DNA of 64,000 bases from Micromonospora sp. PLK6-60. GTDB taxonomy: Bacteria; Actinomycetota; Actinomycetes; Mycobacteriales; Micromonosporaceae. Both the position numbers and the translations under genes were made by a program. The stretch spans positions 650,351 through 714,350 of the forward strand of contig NZ_JAIOAA010000002.1 in NCBI RefSeq assembly GCF_019890675.1, in the 5' to 3' direction. This document shows positions 1 through 8,805 of this stretch, piece by piece (the first letter of the stretch is position 1; each line of letters starts with the position of its first letter). The notes below the pieces were generated by a model. That model ran no database searches, was not told the DNA's origin, and saw nothing but the letters and a program-made list of their open reading frames with translations.

Positions 1-184
1 TCCCTCCGATCGGTGCGTACTGCTTCAGCAGGGGGCACCCTGGCTGGGACGGTACGCAACACTCCGGAAACAATCAATAGACGAAAACAAGCCATTCCTC
101 GGCTATCTTTATGACCAACCTGGCGTAATGGTGGCTCCCCATCGGACTGATGATCGCCCAGGGAAAACGAGCCCGACGCGACCC

Positions 185-219
185 GAGGAGGTAGCGTGAT
201 TTTGGCAAAACGGCTATAA
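185..219 (+). promoter_or_regulatory. Seven-codon leader ORF before the ROK gene
   Basis: A strong Shine-Dalgarno (GAGGAGG, 185-191) sits four bases before a GTG at 196. That GTG opens an ORF of only seven codons ending in TAA at 217-219, three bases before the ATG (223) of the ROK gene. The ATG has no ribosome-binding site of its own. Translation of the ROK gene may therefore depend on reinitiation after this leader. The leader is in the same frame as the ROK gene but separated from it by the TAA. The role is inferred. Confidence 0.4.
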
Positions 220-222
220 ATC

Positions 223-1410
223 ATGGCTGTGTCCACGACCATCGACGCCGACCTCGATCGCGGCCTGACCGGCACCGAGCGCGCCCTGCTGCGGGCGCTG
301 TCCGACGGGCGGCGCCGCACCGTCGCCGAGCTGTGCGCCGAACTCGCCGTGGCGCGCAGCAGCGTCGTACACGCGCTCGGCCGCCTCCGGACGGCGGGCG
401 TCGTCGTGGAACATCCGTCCCGGCCCACCGCCCGGGGACGGCCGGCCCGCGGTTGGTCCCTCGCCGCGTCGCCCGGACTGCTCGCCGTCGTCGTGGCCGC
501 CGCACACGGCTTCCTCGCCGGCGTGGTGCGCCCGGACGGCGAGGTGCTCGCGGCGGTGCACGGCACGGCGGACGTCACCACCCCCGCCGGCGCCCTGGAG
601 TCGCTCGGCCAGGCCCTCGCCGAGGCCGGGGTGACCCGCGCCGACGTCGCGCTCGCCGTGCTCGGCCTGCCCGGCCCCTCCCTGTTCACCCGGTCGCCCG
701 GCGCCGAGCCGCCCGGCGGGTCACACCTGCGGCGGTTCCGGGACTGGGCCGGGCGCTCCGCCCCGGACGTGATCGGCGAGTTCCTGGACTGCCCCGTCTT
801 CTGCGAGAACGACGCCAACCTGGCCGCGCTCGGCGAGGCGGTCTACGGGGGCGGAGCCGGCGCGCAGACCATGCTGCACGTCTCCCTCACCCACGGGACC
901 GGCGCCGGCCTGGTCATCGGTGGCCGGCTCCACCGGGGTGGCTCGCGGCTGGCCGGCGAGGTCGGGCACCTGCACGTGGACGACGGCGGGCAGCTCTGCG
1001 AGTGCGGCGCGCGTGGCTGCTTCTGGCAGACCACCAGCATCCCGGCGCTGCTCAGCGAACTGGCCGTGGCGCACGGCAGGAGCTTCACGGTGAGCGACCT
1101 CGACGCGGCGGCCGACTCCGGCGAGCTGGAGATCATGCGGGCCCTGCGCGGGTTCGGTCGCTCCCTCGGCCGCCGGGTCGCCGACTTCGTCGTCTTCGTC
1201 GACCCCGAGGCGATCATCGTGGACTCCACCCTCGGCGCCGCGTCCCACGTGATCGCGGACGGGATCCGGGAGGCGGTCGCCCAGTACACCCCGCCGCAGA
1301 TGGCGGCGTCGGTCCGCATCTCGTCCGGCTCGCTCGGCGCGTCGGCGCACCTCAAGGGTGCGGCGGCCCTCGTCCGCACCGAACACCTCCTCGACGTCTC
1401 CGCGGTGTAA
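223..1410 (+). CDS. ROK family transcriptional regulator / sugar kinase-like protein
   Basis: A 395-residue protein. Residues about 15-75 form a winged helix-turn-helix (GTERALLRALSDGRRRTVAEL onward). The rest is a ROK domain of the hexokinase/actin-like ATPase fold. The ROK zinc-site signature appears as CECGARGCF, and LTHGTGAGLVIGG is the phosphate-binding region. ROK proteins with an N-terminal helix-turn-helix usually act as sugar-responsive repressors such as NagC or XylR. The effector cannot be named here. No sugar gene adjoins it. Its last codons and stop lie inside a long palindrome (1400-1467), so gene end and terminator are fused. The ATG start lacks a Shine-Dalgarno and may be coupled to a short leader ORF. 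Confidence 0.85.
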   Translation: MAVSTTIDADLDRGLTGTERALLRALSDGRRRTVAELCAELAVARSSVVHALGRLRTAGVVVEHPSRPTARGRPARGWSLAASPGLLAVVVAAAHGFLAGVVRPDGEVLAAVHGTADVTTPAGALESLGQALAEAGVTRADVALAVLGLPGPSLFTRSPGAEPPGGSHLRRFRDWAGRSAPDVIGEFLDCPVFCENDANLAALGEAVYGGGAGAQTMLHVSLTHGTGAGLVIGGRLHRGGSRLAGEVGHLHVDDGGQLCECGARGCFWQTTSIPALLSELAVAHGRSFTVSDLDAAADSGELEIMRALRGFGRSLGRRVADFVVFVDPEAIIVDSTLGAASHVIADGIREAVAQYTPPQMAASVRISSGSLGASAHLKGAAALVRTEHLLDVSAV

Positions 1411-1467
1411 GGAGGGGCCCCTTATTAACAGACGTCTGTTAATAAGGGGCCCCTCCTTACACCGCGG
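1400..1467. terminator. 68-bp perfect palindrome, likely terminator
   Basis: Positions 1400-1433 are perfectly complementary to 1434-1467 with no loop. The core is AGGAGGGGCCCCTT. The palindrome contains the last codons and TAA stop of the ROK gene. The same core recurs in the palindromes at 32695-32741 and 50247-50300. A very stable hairpin would form on either strand, so bidirectional termination is likely. Confidence 0.75.
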
Positions 1468-1633
1468 CGCTGGCGGCGCTGACCGGCGCCCGGCCCGCGA
1501 CCGTGGGGGCTTGCCGCGCCGAGCGGGCGCAACCACAGTGGTAGGCGCATCGGCAACTCCGGCATGACGACCGGCGACCACCCCCGTACATAGGCTGCCG
1601 CCGTACCCAGTCACGGGAGCCAAGGAGCCATCG

Positions 1634-1990
1634 ATGTACGTCCGTCACCTGACCGCCGTCACCACCACCGCCGCCGCCTACACGATGACCGCCGGCCGGG
1701 CCGGGGCCAGTTTCGCCGCCCTGCTGGGGCTGGCCGGGGTGGTCGTCGGCGGGCTGGCCCTGGCCCGCCCCGCCGGCCGGCTCGGCATCGGCTCGGGGCG
1801 GCTGGGCGCCGGCGTGGCCCTGGCGGCGGGGCTGATCGGGATGGCCCTCGGCGGGCTGGTGGTGGCCACCTCCGACGGCGGCATCGGCACCGGCAACGGG
1901 CGCGCCGGGGCGTACGTGGCGCTGGCGGTCGGGCTGATCGCCGTCGTGCTCGGCGGGCTGGCGCTGGCCCGCGCCCGCCGCACCGCCTGA
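1634..1990 (+). CDS. Small membrane protein, DUF6223-like
   Basis: A 118-residue, Gly/Ala-rich protein with three hydrophobic segments (about residues 24-45, 55-78 and 90-112). They are joined by repeated motifs of the form G-x-G-x-G-R-x-G-A (GSGRLGAGVAL, GNGRAGAYVAL). The segments resemble one another, which suggests internal triplication of a helix-plus-loop unit. The pattern matches small actinobacterial membrane proteins annotated as DUF6223; this is from memory and was not searched. Function is unknown. It stands alone between the ROK gene and the convergent two-component system. The ATG is preceded by GCCAAGGAGCC, a good ribosome-binding site. Confidence 0.7.
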   Translation: MYVRHLTAVTTTAAAYTMTAGRAGASFAALLGLAGVVVGGLALARPAGRLGIGSGRLGAGVALAAGLIGMALGGLVVATSDGGIGTGNGRAGAYVALAVGLIAVVLGGLALARARRTA

Positions 1991-2033
1991 CCGCTCGGCC
2001 GGGCCGGGAGCTGGACGGGGCCCGCCGCAGCGC

Positions 2034-2696
2034 TCAGCCGCGGGTGACCCAGCCGGGCACGGTCAGGCCCGACTCGTAGGCCAGGATCACCAGCTGGGCG
2101 CGGTCCCGGACCTGGGCCTTGGTCATGATCCGGCTGACGTGCGTCTTCGCCGTGGCCGGGCTCAGCACCAGGCGCGCCGCGATCTCGTCGTTGGACAGCC
2201 CGGCGGCGACCAGGGCCATCACCTCACGCTCCCGCTCGGTGAGCGCGCGCAGCCGGGGTCCCGGGTCCGGCTGCGCGCCCCGGGCGCTGAACTCGGCGAT
2301 CAGCCGGCGGGTGATCGACGGTGCGATCAGCGCGTCTCCGCGCGCCACCACCCGCACCCCGTGGATCAACTCCGCCGGCTCGGTGTCCTTCACCAGGAAC
2401 CCGCTCGCCCCCGCCCGCAGCGCGCCGTAGACGTAGTCGTCCAGGTCGAACGTGGTCAGGATGATCACCCGGACCGCGCCGCTCGTGGTGATCTCCCGGG
2501 TGGCGGCCAGGCCGTCCATCCCGGGCATCCGGATGTCCATCAGTACGACGTCCGGCCGCAGCCGTCGGGCCAGCCGCACCGCCTCGGCGCCGTCGGCGGC
2601 CTCGCCGACCACCTCGATGCCGTCCTCACCGGTCAGGATGGACCGGAACCCGGCGCGTACCAGGGTCTGGTCGTCGGCGAGCACCACCCGGATCAC
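2034..2696 (-). CDS. LuxR/NarL-family response regulator
   Basis: A 220-residue two-component response regulator. The receiver domain (about 1-120) has the acidic pair in VVLADDQ, the phospho-acceptor Asp in DVVLMDIRMPGMDG and the conserved Lys in GFLVKD. The C-terminal LuxR-type helix-turn-helix (about 150-210) contains LTEREREVMALVAAGLSNDE. The GTG start overlaps the stop of the upstream histidine kinase gene (GTGA), which shows translational coupling. Upstream in-frame sequence is open for another 400 codons, but it merely shadows the kinase gene, so the GTG at 2696 is the start. Target genes are unknown; the divergent subtilase is a natural candidate. Confidence 0.92.
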   Translation of the reverse strand: MIRVVLADDQTLVRAGFRSILTGEDGIEVVGEAADGAEAVRLARRLRPDVVLMDIRMPGMDGLAATREITTSGAVRVIILTTFDLDDYVYGALRAGASGFLVKDTEPAELIHGVRVVARGDALIAPSITRRLIAEFSARGAQPDPGPRLRALTEREREVMALVAAGLSNDEIAARLVLSPATAKTHVSRIMTKAQVRDRAQLVILAYESGLTVPGWVTRG

Positions 2697-3874
2697 GCGG
2701 CGCCCCCCGAGTGGACTGCCGCCGCCCCGGCCGGCAGCGGTGCGGGCCGCAGCGGCAGGCGGGCGCGGACCCGGAAGCCACCGTCGGGCCCGGGGCCGGT
2801 CGCCAGCGAACCGCCCAGCGCCCGGGCCCGCTCGTCCATGCCGCGGATGCCGTTGCCGGCCGGGCCCGGGACGCCGCTGCCGTCGTCCTCGACCTCGACC
2901 AGCACGTCGTCGCCGTCCGGCCGGATCCGGATCACCGCGCTGCCCGCGCCGGCGTGTCGGGTCACGTTGGTCAGCGCCTCCTGCACGATCCGGTACGCCG
3001 CCAGGTCGACCTGCGGCGGCAGCGGACTGGTCTCGACCAGCTCGGTGCGGATCGCCAGCCCGGACCGCCCGGCCGTGGCGACCAGCTCGTAGAGGTGACT
3101 CAGCCCGGTGGTGGGGGTGGCCGGCACGTCCTCCTGCCGCAGCGCGTCCAGCGTCGCCCGCAACTCGTGCAGCGTCTCCTTGCTGGCCTGTTTGATCGCC
3201 GCCAGCGCCTGCTCGGACCGGGCCGGGTCCGGGCGGTGCAGCGCGGCGCTGGCCTGCACGTTGATCAGCGAGAGGTGGTGGCCGAGCACGTCGTGCAGGT
3301 CGCGGGCGATGCGCAACCGCTCCTCGGTGGCCCGGTGCCGGGCCTCCTCCCGCGCCCGCTGCTCCGCCGCGAGCGTGCCGGCCCGCACCTCGGCGAGGTA
3401 GGCCCGGCGGTTGCGGGTCACCCCGGCGATGACGGCGACGAGCCAGCCGGCGTGCAGCAGCGTCGCCCCGTTGCCGGTCTCCCCGCTCGGGTCGAAGCCG
3501 TCCGCCGCCGCGAAGGCGACCACCGACGCGAGCCCGAGCCCGACGGCGACCGCGAGGTGTCCCTCGTCGACGACGGTGTAGAGCGCCACGACGAACACCA
3601 GCATGACCGGCCCCGGCCGGTGCAGCAGCGCGCCGTACGCGCCGACCGCCGCCAGCGCCACCAGCCCGACCGCCACCGGATGGCGGCGGCGCAGCACGAG
3701 CGCGCCCGCGGCGGCCAGCACGACCAGCAGCGCCACCCGATCGGCGGCGGTGTCGACGCCGTGCGACTGCACCACCAGCCCGACGACGGCGACCAGGCCG
3801 ACCACCAGCGCCAACGCGGCGTTCGCGGCCGGACCGTGCCATCGCGAGCGTGCCATGGCTCGAAGCGTACTCAT
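2693..3874 (-). CDS. Sensor histidine kinase (HisKA_3 / NarL-type)
   Basis: About 393 residues. Four to five hydrophobic helices lie in the first 150 residues. They are followed by a HisKA_3 dimerisation domain with the phospho-His in RIARDLHDVLGHHLS and a HATPase_c domain with IVQEALTNVTRHA, VEDDGSGV and GNGIRGMDERA. It would autophosphorylate and pass phosphate to the coupled response regulator, whose GTG overlaps this gene's stop. The start is either ATG at 3874 or ATG at 3856; neither has a clear ribosome-binding site. The signal sensed is unknown, and the membrane region has no large extracellular loop. The gene is divergent from the secreted subtilase at 3977. Confidence 0.9.
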   Translation of the reverse strand: MSTLRAMARSRWHGPAANAALALVVGLVAVVGLVVQSHGVDTAADRVALLVVLAAAGALVLRRRHPVAVGLVALAAVGAYGALLHRPGPVMLVFVVALYTVVDEGHLAVAVGLGLASVVAFAAADGFDPSGETGNGATLLHAGWLVAVIAGVTRNRRAYLAEVRAGTLAAEQRAREEARHRATEERLRIARDLHDVLGHHLSLINVQASAALHRPDPARSEQALAAIKQASKETLHELRATLDALRQEDVPATPTTGLSHLYELVATAGRSGLAIRTELVETSPLPPQVDLAAYRIVQEALTNVTRHAGAGSAVIRIRPDGDDVLVEVEDDGSGVPGPAGNGIRGMDERARALGGSLATGPGPDGGFRVRARLPLRPAPLPAGAAAVHSGGAA

Positions 3875-3976
3875 CGGCGGGGCGAGATCGGTGCCCCCAC
3901 AGGGGCAACCCGTCGACTGGACGAAGCGTTGTACAGATGTAGGCCGATGTGACCGCGCTAACGGACGGGGAGGCAC

Positions 3977-6900
3977 ATGCGAATCAGCAGGAGCAGCAGG
4001 GCGCTGGTGGCCGGAGGGTTAGCCGCCGTGCTGGTGGTGGGCGTACCCACCTCGGCCGGCGCCGCCGGGACGGCCGCGCCGGCCGCGCCGGACGCGGCCC
4101 GGCCGGCGCCCGCGACCGCCGAGGCCCGGACGGTCACGCTGATCACCGGTGACCGGGTGACCGTGCTCGGTGGGGACCGGGTCAGCATTCCGCCGCGCAA
4201 GGGCGTCACGTTCCACCGCTATCGCGCCGACGGGCACCACTACGTCATCCCGTCCGACGCGGTCCCGCTGCTGCGGGCCGACCGCCTGGACCGGCGCCTG
4301 TTCGACCTGACCGAACTGCTCGCGGCGCAGGCCGCACGCCCGTCGTCGCTGAGCCTGGTCGTCTCCGACGCCACCGCCGCGCCCGGCCTGTCGGCGCAGC
4401 GCCGGCTGCCCGCCGTACGGGGATTCAGCGCCGAGACGCCGACCGAGTCGCTCGCCGCCCGCTGGCCGGCGACCCGCGCCAAGCTCACCACCGGCAAGAT
4501 CTGGCTCGACGCCGTCCGGCGGCCCACGCTGGACCAGAGCGTCCCGCTGATCGGCGCGCCCGCCGCCTGGTCCGCCGGCTTCGACGGCACCGGCACCCGG
4601 GTCGCGGTGCTCGACACCGGCATCGACTCGGCCCACCCGGACCTGGCGGGCAAGGTTTCCGCCCGGCAGAACTTCACCGAGGGCACCGAGGACGACCGCG
4701 ACATGGTCGGCCACGGCACCCACGTCGCGTCCACCATCGCCGGCAGCGGCGCCGGCTCCGGCGGGAAGTACCGGGGCGTCGCGCCCGGCGCGTCCCTGCT
4801 CGACGGCAAGGTCTGCGTCGAGTTCGGCTGCCTGGAGTCGTGGATCGTGGCCGGCATGCAGTGGGCCGCCGAGTCGGGGGCGGACGTGGTCAACATGAGC
4901 CTCGGCGGGCAGAACACCGCCGAGGTCGACCCGCTGGAGCAGGCCGTCAACAGCCTGACCGCCGCGCACGGCACGCTGTTCGTCATCGCCGCCGGCAACG
5001 ACGGCGCGGACGAGTCCGTCGGCTCACCGGCGACCGCCGAGGCGGCGCTGGCCGTGGCGGCCTCCACCAAGAGCGACGAACTGGCCGACTTCTCCAGCCG
5101 GGGCCCGAGCGCCGACGGCGGGGCGGTGAAGCCTGAGATCGCCGCGCCCGGCGTCGACATCGTGGCGGCGCGCAGCAAGGACGGCTTCCTCGGCGAACCG
5201 GGTCAGCTCTACATGCCGTTGGACGGCACGTCGATGGCCACCCCGCACGTCGCCGGCGCCGCCGCGCTGCTGAGCCAGGTGCACCCGGGGTGGACGCCGG
5301 CACAGCTCAAGGCGACCCTGATGGCCTCGGCCAAGCCGGCGGCCGGGGTCGGGGTGTTCGCGCAGGGCGCCGGTCGGGTCGACGTGGCCCGGGCGATCAC
5401 CCAGCAGGTCAGCACCACACCGGCCGCCGTGACGTTCGGCGTGCAGGAGTGGCCGCACGACGACGACGAGGTGCGCAGCAGCGTCGTGACGTACCACAAC
5501 GGCGGCAGCGCCGCGGTCACCCTGAAGCTCACGCTGACCACCGACGCGCCAGCCGGGATCTTCTCGCTCAGCGCCGACACGGTGACCGTGCCGGCCGGCG
5601 GGCAGGCGACGGTGACGCTGCGCGCCGACACCCGCCAGGGTGGCGCCGTGACCGGCGGCCTGGGCGGCCAGCTCACCGCGACCGCCGCCGGCGTCTCGGT
5701 GCGCACGCCGTTCGGCGTGGTCCGCGAGGAACTCCGGCACCCGGTGACGGTCACCGCTACCGAGCGCGACGGCGACCCGGCCGAGGAAGCCCTCACGGTG
5801 ATCCTGAACAAGAGCAACTTCCGGGAGTACGTGGTCTTCGGCGCGCGCAACGACCTGCGCCTGCCGCCGGGGGAGTACTTCGCGTTCAGCTGGATCGACG
5901 AGGAGCACGGCACCGGCTACCGCAGCTCGCAGCTGGTGTTCCCGAAGCTGTCGATCGGCGGGCCGCGGACCATGTCGATGGACGCCCGGGTCGCCCGCGG
6001 CTTCGACGTCACGATTCCCGCCCGGGACGCATCGTCGCTGGGCGCGTCGTACACGGCGTCCTACGTCGAGGGTGACGATTTCGGCGTCGGCGTGGGCCTC
6101 GGCGGCGACGACTTCGCCTCGATCTTCACCGGGCTGGTCGGCCCACGGCCGGCGAAGGGGCTGAGCGCGCTGGTTTCCGGCACCTACGCCAAGCTCGACG
6201 GGCAGGGCGACCCGACGCGCACACCGTACGCCTACAACGTCGGCTGGTACACCGCGAACGGCCTGCTCGGTGGGCTGGTCAAGCACCTGCGAGCCCGCGA
6301 CTTCGCCACCGTACGGGCCTCGCACGCGGTGGTGGAAGCCGGCACCGACGGGGTGAAGCTGTCCTTCCTCGCGCCGCCGGGCGCCAGCGGCGGGTCCGCC
6401 GTCGGGTGGCAGACCCCGCTGCCGTTCACCCGGACCGAGTACTACGCCGGCAACGCGCCGTGGCAGAACGAGTTCCTGGCGGTGCGGCCGGCCGTCGGCG
6501 ACGAGTGGCCGGAGATCCTCACCGACCACGGCGGGGCGGTCACCAGCTACCGGGCCGGGCGCACCTACCGGGAGACGTGGAACAAGGGTGTGTTCGGCCC
6601 GAGCGTCGCGCCGTTCTTCGCCGGCGACGTGCCGGCGTTGCGGGAGGGCGACTTCATGGCCGTCTGGCCGGGGGTGCTCGGCGACGGCCAGGGCCGGGCC
6701 GGCTTCGGCACGATCACCTCCGGGCACGGCGCGCTCTACCGCAACGGCAAGCTCCTCGCCGAGTCCACCCAGAGCCCGTCGGTGTACGCCGAGGACGTCG
6801 ACCCGGCCGCGGCGACGTTCCGCTACGAGGGCAACCTGGAGCGGGACGCCCGCCTCACCACCAAGCTGTCGGTGAAGTGGACGTTCCGGTCGGCGCACAC

Positions 6901-7228
6901 CAGGAAGCTGACGGCGCTGCCGTTGACCGCGGTCAGCTTCGCCCCGCCGCTGAACGACCACAACGTGGGCCGGGCCGGCACGGTCGGCTTCTATCCGTTG
7001 ACGGTCACCCGGACGGCAAGCGCGGGCAAGCTGACCAAGCTGAGCGTGCGGGTGTCCTACGACGACGGGAAGAGCTGGAAGACGGCGCCGGTGACGCACG
7101 TCGGAGGTTCGTGGCGGGTGCTGGTGCCGCACCGCGCGGCGGGCTTCGTGTCGCTGCGCGCCTTCGGCGCGGACGCGAAGGGCAACACCTTCGACCAGAC
7201 CGTCATCCGGGCGTACGAGCTGCGGTGA
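3977..7228 (+). CDS. Secreted subtilisin-like serine protease (S8)
   Basis: A 1083-residue exoprotease with a Sec signal peptide (residues 1 to about 30, ending GAAG) and a propeptide to about 190. The S8 catalytic domain has Asp213 (VAVLDTGID), His246 (GHGTHVAS), the oxyanion Asn341 (AAGND) and Ser419 (GTSMATPHVAG), so the triad is complete. After about residue 480 comes a 600-residue C-terminal region with beta-rich, Fn3-like character typical of large actinobacterial subtilases. A ribosome-binding site GGGGAGG precedes the ATG. It is transcribed divergently from the two-component system at 2034-3874. Two hairpins follow the gene. Physiological substrate unknown. Confidence 0.92.
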   Translation: MRISRSSRALVAGGLAAVLVVGVPTSAGAAGTAAPAAPDAARPAPATAEARTVTLITGDRVTVLGGDRVSIPPRKGVTFHRYRADGHHYVIPSDAVPLLRADRLDRRLFDLTELLAAQAARPSSLSLVVSDATAAPGLSAQRRLPAVRGFSAETPTESLAARWPATRAKLTTGKIWLDAVRRPTLDQSVPLIGAPAAWSAGFDGTGTRVAVLDTGIDSAHPDLAGKVSARQNFTEGTEDDRDMVGHGTHVASTIAGSGAGSGGKYRGVAPGASLLDGKVCVEFGCLESWIVAGMQWAAESGADVVNMSLGGQNTAEVDPLEQAVNSLTAAHGTLFVIAAGNDGADESVGSPATAEAALAVAASTKSDELADFSSRGPSADGGAVKPEIAAPGVDIVAARSKDGFLGEPGQLYMPLDGTSMATPHVAGAAALLSQVHPGWTPAQLKATLMASAKPAAGVGVFAQGAGRVDVARAITQQVSTTPAAVTFGVQEWPHDDDEVRSSVVTYHNGGSAAVTLKLTLTTDAPAGIFSLSADTVTVPAGGQATVTLRADTRQGGAVTGGLGGQLTATAAGVSVRTPFGVVREELRHPVTVTATERDGDPAEEALTVILNKSNFREYVVFGARNDLRLPPGEYFAFSWIDEEHGTGYRSSQLVFPKLSIGGPRTMSMDARVARGFDVTIPARDASSLGASYTASYVEGDDFGVGVGLGGDDFASIFTGLVGPRPAKGLSALVSGTYAKLDGQGDPTRTPYAYNVGWYTANGLLGGLVKHLRARDFATVRASHAVVEAGTDGVKLSFLAPPGASGGSAVGWQTPLPFTRTEYYAGNAPWQNEFLAVRPAVGDEWPEILTDHGGAVTSYRAGRTYRETWNKGVFGPSVAPFFAGDVPALREGDFMAVWPGVLGDGQGRAGFGTITSGHGALYRNGKLLAESTQSPSVYAEDVDPAAATFRYEGNLERDARLTTKLSVKWTFRSAHTRKLTALPLTAVSFAPPLNDHNVGRAGTVGFYPLTVTRTASAGKLTKLSVRVSYDDGKSWKTAPVTHVGGSWRVLVPHRAAGFVSLRAFGADAKGNTFDQTVIRAYELR

Positions 7229-7236
7229 CCTGACCG

Positions 7237-7275
7237 GTCGCGGCGCGGGTCACGCTCGGTGACCCGCGCCGCGAC
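7237..7275. terminator. Hairpin after the subtilase gene
   Basis: Perfect 17-bp arms (7237-7253 and 7259-7275) with a 5-base loop, eight bases after the stop of the protease gene. No T-tract. It probably terminates the plus-strand transcript. Confidence 0.7.
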
Positions 7276-7287
7276 GAGGACCCGAAC

Positions 7288-7335
7288 GAGCGTGATACCT
7301 CTGAGTCATAAATATGACTCAGAGGTATCACGCTC
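7288..7335. terminator. 23-bp-arm palindrome between convergent genes
   Basis: Arms 7288-7310 and 7313-7335 are perfectly complementary around an AA loop (core GATACCTCTGAGTCATA). The AT content is much higher than the surroundings. It lies 33 bases beyond the stop of the phytase-like gene and after the subtilase hairpin, so it is a likely bidirectional terminator. Confidence 0.7.
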
Positions 7336-7368
7336 AATCCGGGTCAACCGCCCAGAGCACCGCCCGGA

Positions 7369-8739
7369 TCAGCGGAAGCGCGGGTCGTTGCCGGCGCGGG
7401 TGTCCACCTTCAGCGACATCGCCCGGGCGATGTCGCCCCAGGACACGTACGAGAAGTTGGTGGCGTCGCGCTCACCGTCCACGTCGGGCCCGGTCTCCGG
7501 CTCGTCGTGGGTGACGAACAGTCCCTGCCGGTAGCCGCCCACCGGGCGGTTCGTCACCGCCAGCCCGTCGGAGCCGTTGACGTCGTCCACTCCCGCGACC
7601 CCCCGGACCCGGAAGCTGCCCACCGCCCGGTTCGCGCCCTGGCGCTCGTAGACGGCGAACGTGTCGTCGCCCTGGCTCGACACGAGCAGGTACCCGGTCG
7701 CCCCCGGCCCGTAGTAGATGTCGACCCCCTCGGCGTCCGCGGTGAGCAGGTTCCCGCCGTAGCCCTTGGCGTCCGGGTCGATCGGGGCGCACTCCTCGGT
7801 CTCGCTGTCGTAGGCGTCGTGGATGCCGAAGTCCCGGACCCGGTCGACGAGTTGCGGCCGGCTGTCCGGACCGAGCGGCAGCCGCAGCCGCCACAACCCG
7901 ACGTCCTCCTGCGCGGCGTACAGCGTGCCGGACGCCTGGTCCACGGCCAGCCCTTCCAGTTGCGGCCGGACGCCCGGCTCGTCGCAGGGCACCCAGGTCG
8001 TCCCGTCCGGCAGCCGGAACTCGCCCGGCATATCCAGCCGCCGGACGTCGGTGTAGCCGAGCCGGCCGCCGACCTCGCCGATCCGGGCGGTGGCGATGGT
8101 CGTCGTCCCCTCCTGGGTCACCACGGCGTACGCCTCACCGGGCCGTGGCTGCCAGACCGCCAGGCCGTAGGCGGTGTGCTCCTCGTCGACGGCCGCCCGG
8201 TCCGGGTTGAACAGGAAGCGCTGCTCGGCCGCGGTCACCTCGACCAGCGGCGTGCGCGCCGTGGCGCCGGCCGGGTCGATGGCGAAGAACCGGAGCTGGT
8301 CGTTGTAGCGGTCCGAGACCACGGCGACGTCGACCCGGCGGCCGGCGAGGCCGATACCGTAGGCGATGTCCACGTTGTTGTAGCGGCCCGGAGCACCGTC
8401 GGCCCGGGGCGCCTCGGTGGCGGGCAGCGACTGGAGTTCGCGTGAGCCCAGGTCGTAGACGCGGAGGCCGCCCTCCTTGGCCGTCACGATCACCATCGAC
8501 CGGTGGGAGTCCGTCGGGTGGACCCAGATCGCGGGGTCGTCGCCGGAGGCGTTGCCGCCGGCCTCGTCGTCGTACAGGGCCGGGGTTTCGTTGTCGGTGG
8601 TCACGACGGCGGGCCACCAAGTGGCGGCGCCGGCGTGCGGTGGGCCGAGCAGCGCCGCGACGACGGCGCCCGCCGTCACGACGGCAGTCAATGGGTATGT
8701 CACGGCGGGAGCCTGCCCGACGGAGTTTGCCGCCGGCAC
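7369..8739 (-). CDS. Secreted beta-propeller phytase
   Basis: A 456-residue secreted protein. An N-terminal hydrophobic stretch (VTAGAVVAALLG) acts as signal peptide. The mature part matches the beta-propeller phytase family, with GNASGDDPAIWVHP near the N-terminus, the YNNVDIAYG segment, the VVSDRYNDQLRFF strand and LEGLAVD later. Such enzymes need calcium and remove phosphate from phytate. The many Asp/Glu residues expected for calcium sites are present. The translation start is uncertain: ATG at 8739, or a GTG about 36 bases downstream that would put the hydrophobic stretch nearer the N-terminus. It converges on the subtilase gene. Family confident; substrate preference not visible. Confidence 0.85.
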   Translation of the reverse strand: MPAANSVGQAPAVTYPLTAVVTAGAVVAALLGPPHAGAATWWPAVVTTDNETPALYDDEAGGNASGDDPAIWVHPTDSHRSMVIVTAKEGGLRVYDLGSRELQSLPATEAPRADGAPGRYNNVDIAYGIGLAGRRVDVAVVSDRYNDQLRFFAIDPAGATARTPLVEVTAAEQRFLFNPDRAAVDEEHTAYGLAVWQPRPGEAYAVVTQEGTTTIATARIGEVGGRLGYTDVRRLDMPGEFRLPDGTTWVPCDEPGVRPQLEGLAVDQASGTLYAAQEDVGLWRLRLPLGPDSRPQLVDRVRDFGIHDAYDSETEECAPIDPDAKGYGGNLLTADAEGVDIYYGPGATGYLLVSSQGDDTFAVYERQGANRAVGSFRVRGVAGVDDVNGSDGLAVTNRPVGGYRQGLFVTHDEPETGPDVDGERDATNFSYVSWGDIARAMSLKVDTRAGNDPRFR

Positions 8740-8805
8740 TACCCGTGGTTGCCGGCGGTAGAACTTCCGCTGCCGCCGGGCGTCCGCTCCGCTACCGGGC
8801 GGCGG

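Noticed and set aside
2034..3908. A single 624-residue frame covering the response regulator and most of the kinase region
   Set aside because: Only the last 220 codons are protein-like. The rest is an Arg/Gly-rich shadow of the kinase gene in another frame, so the gene starts at 2696.
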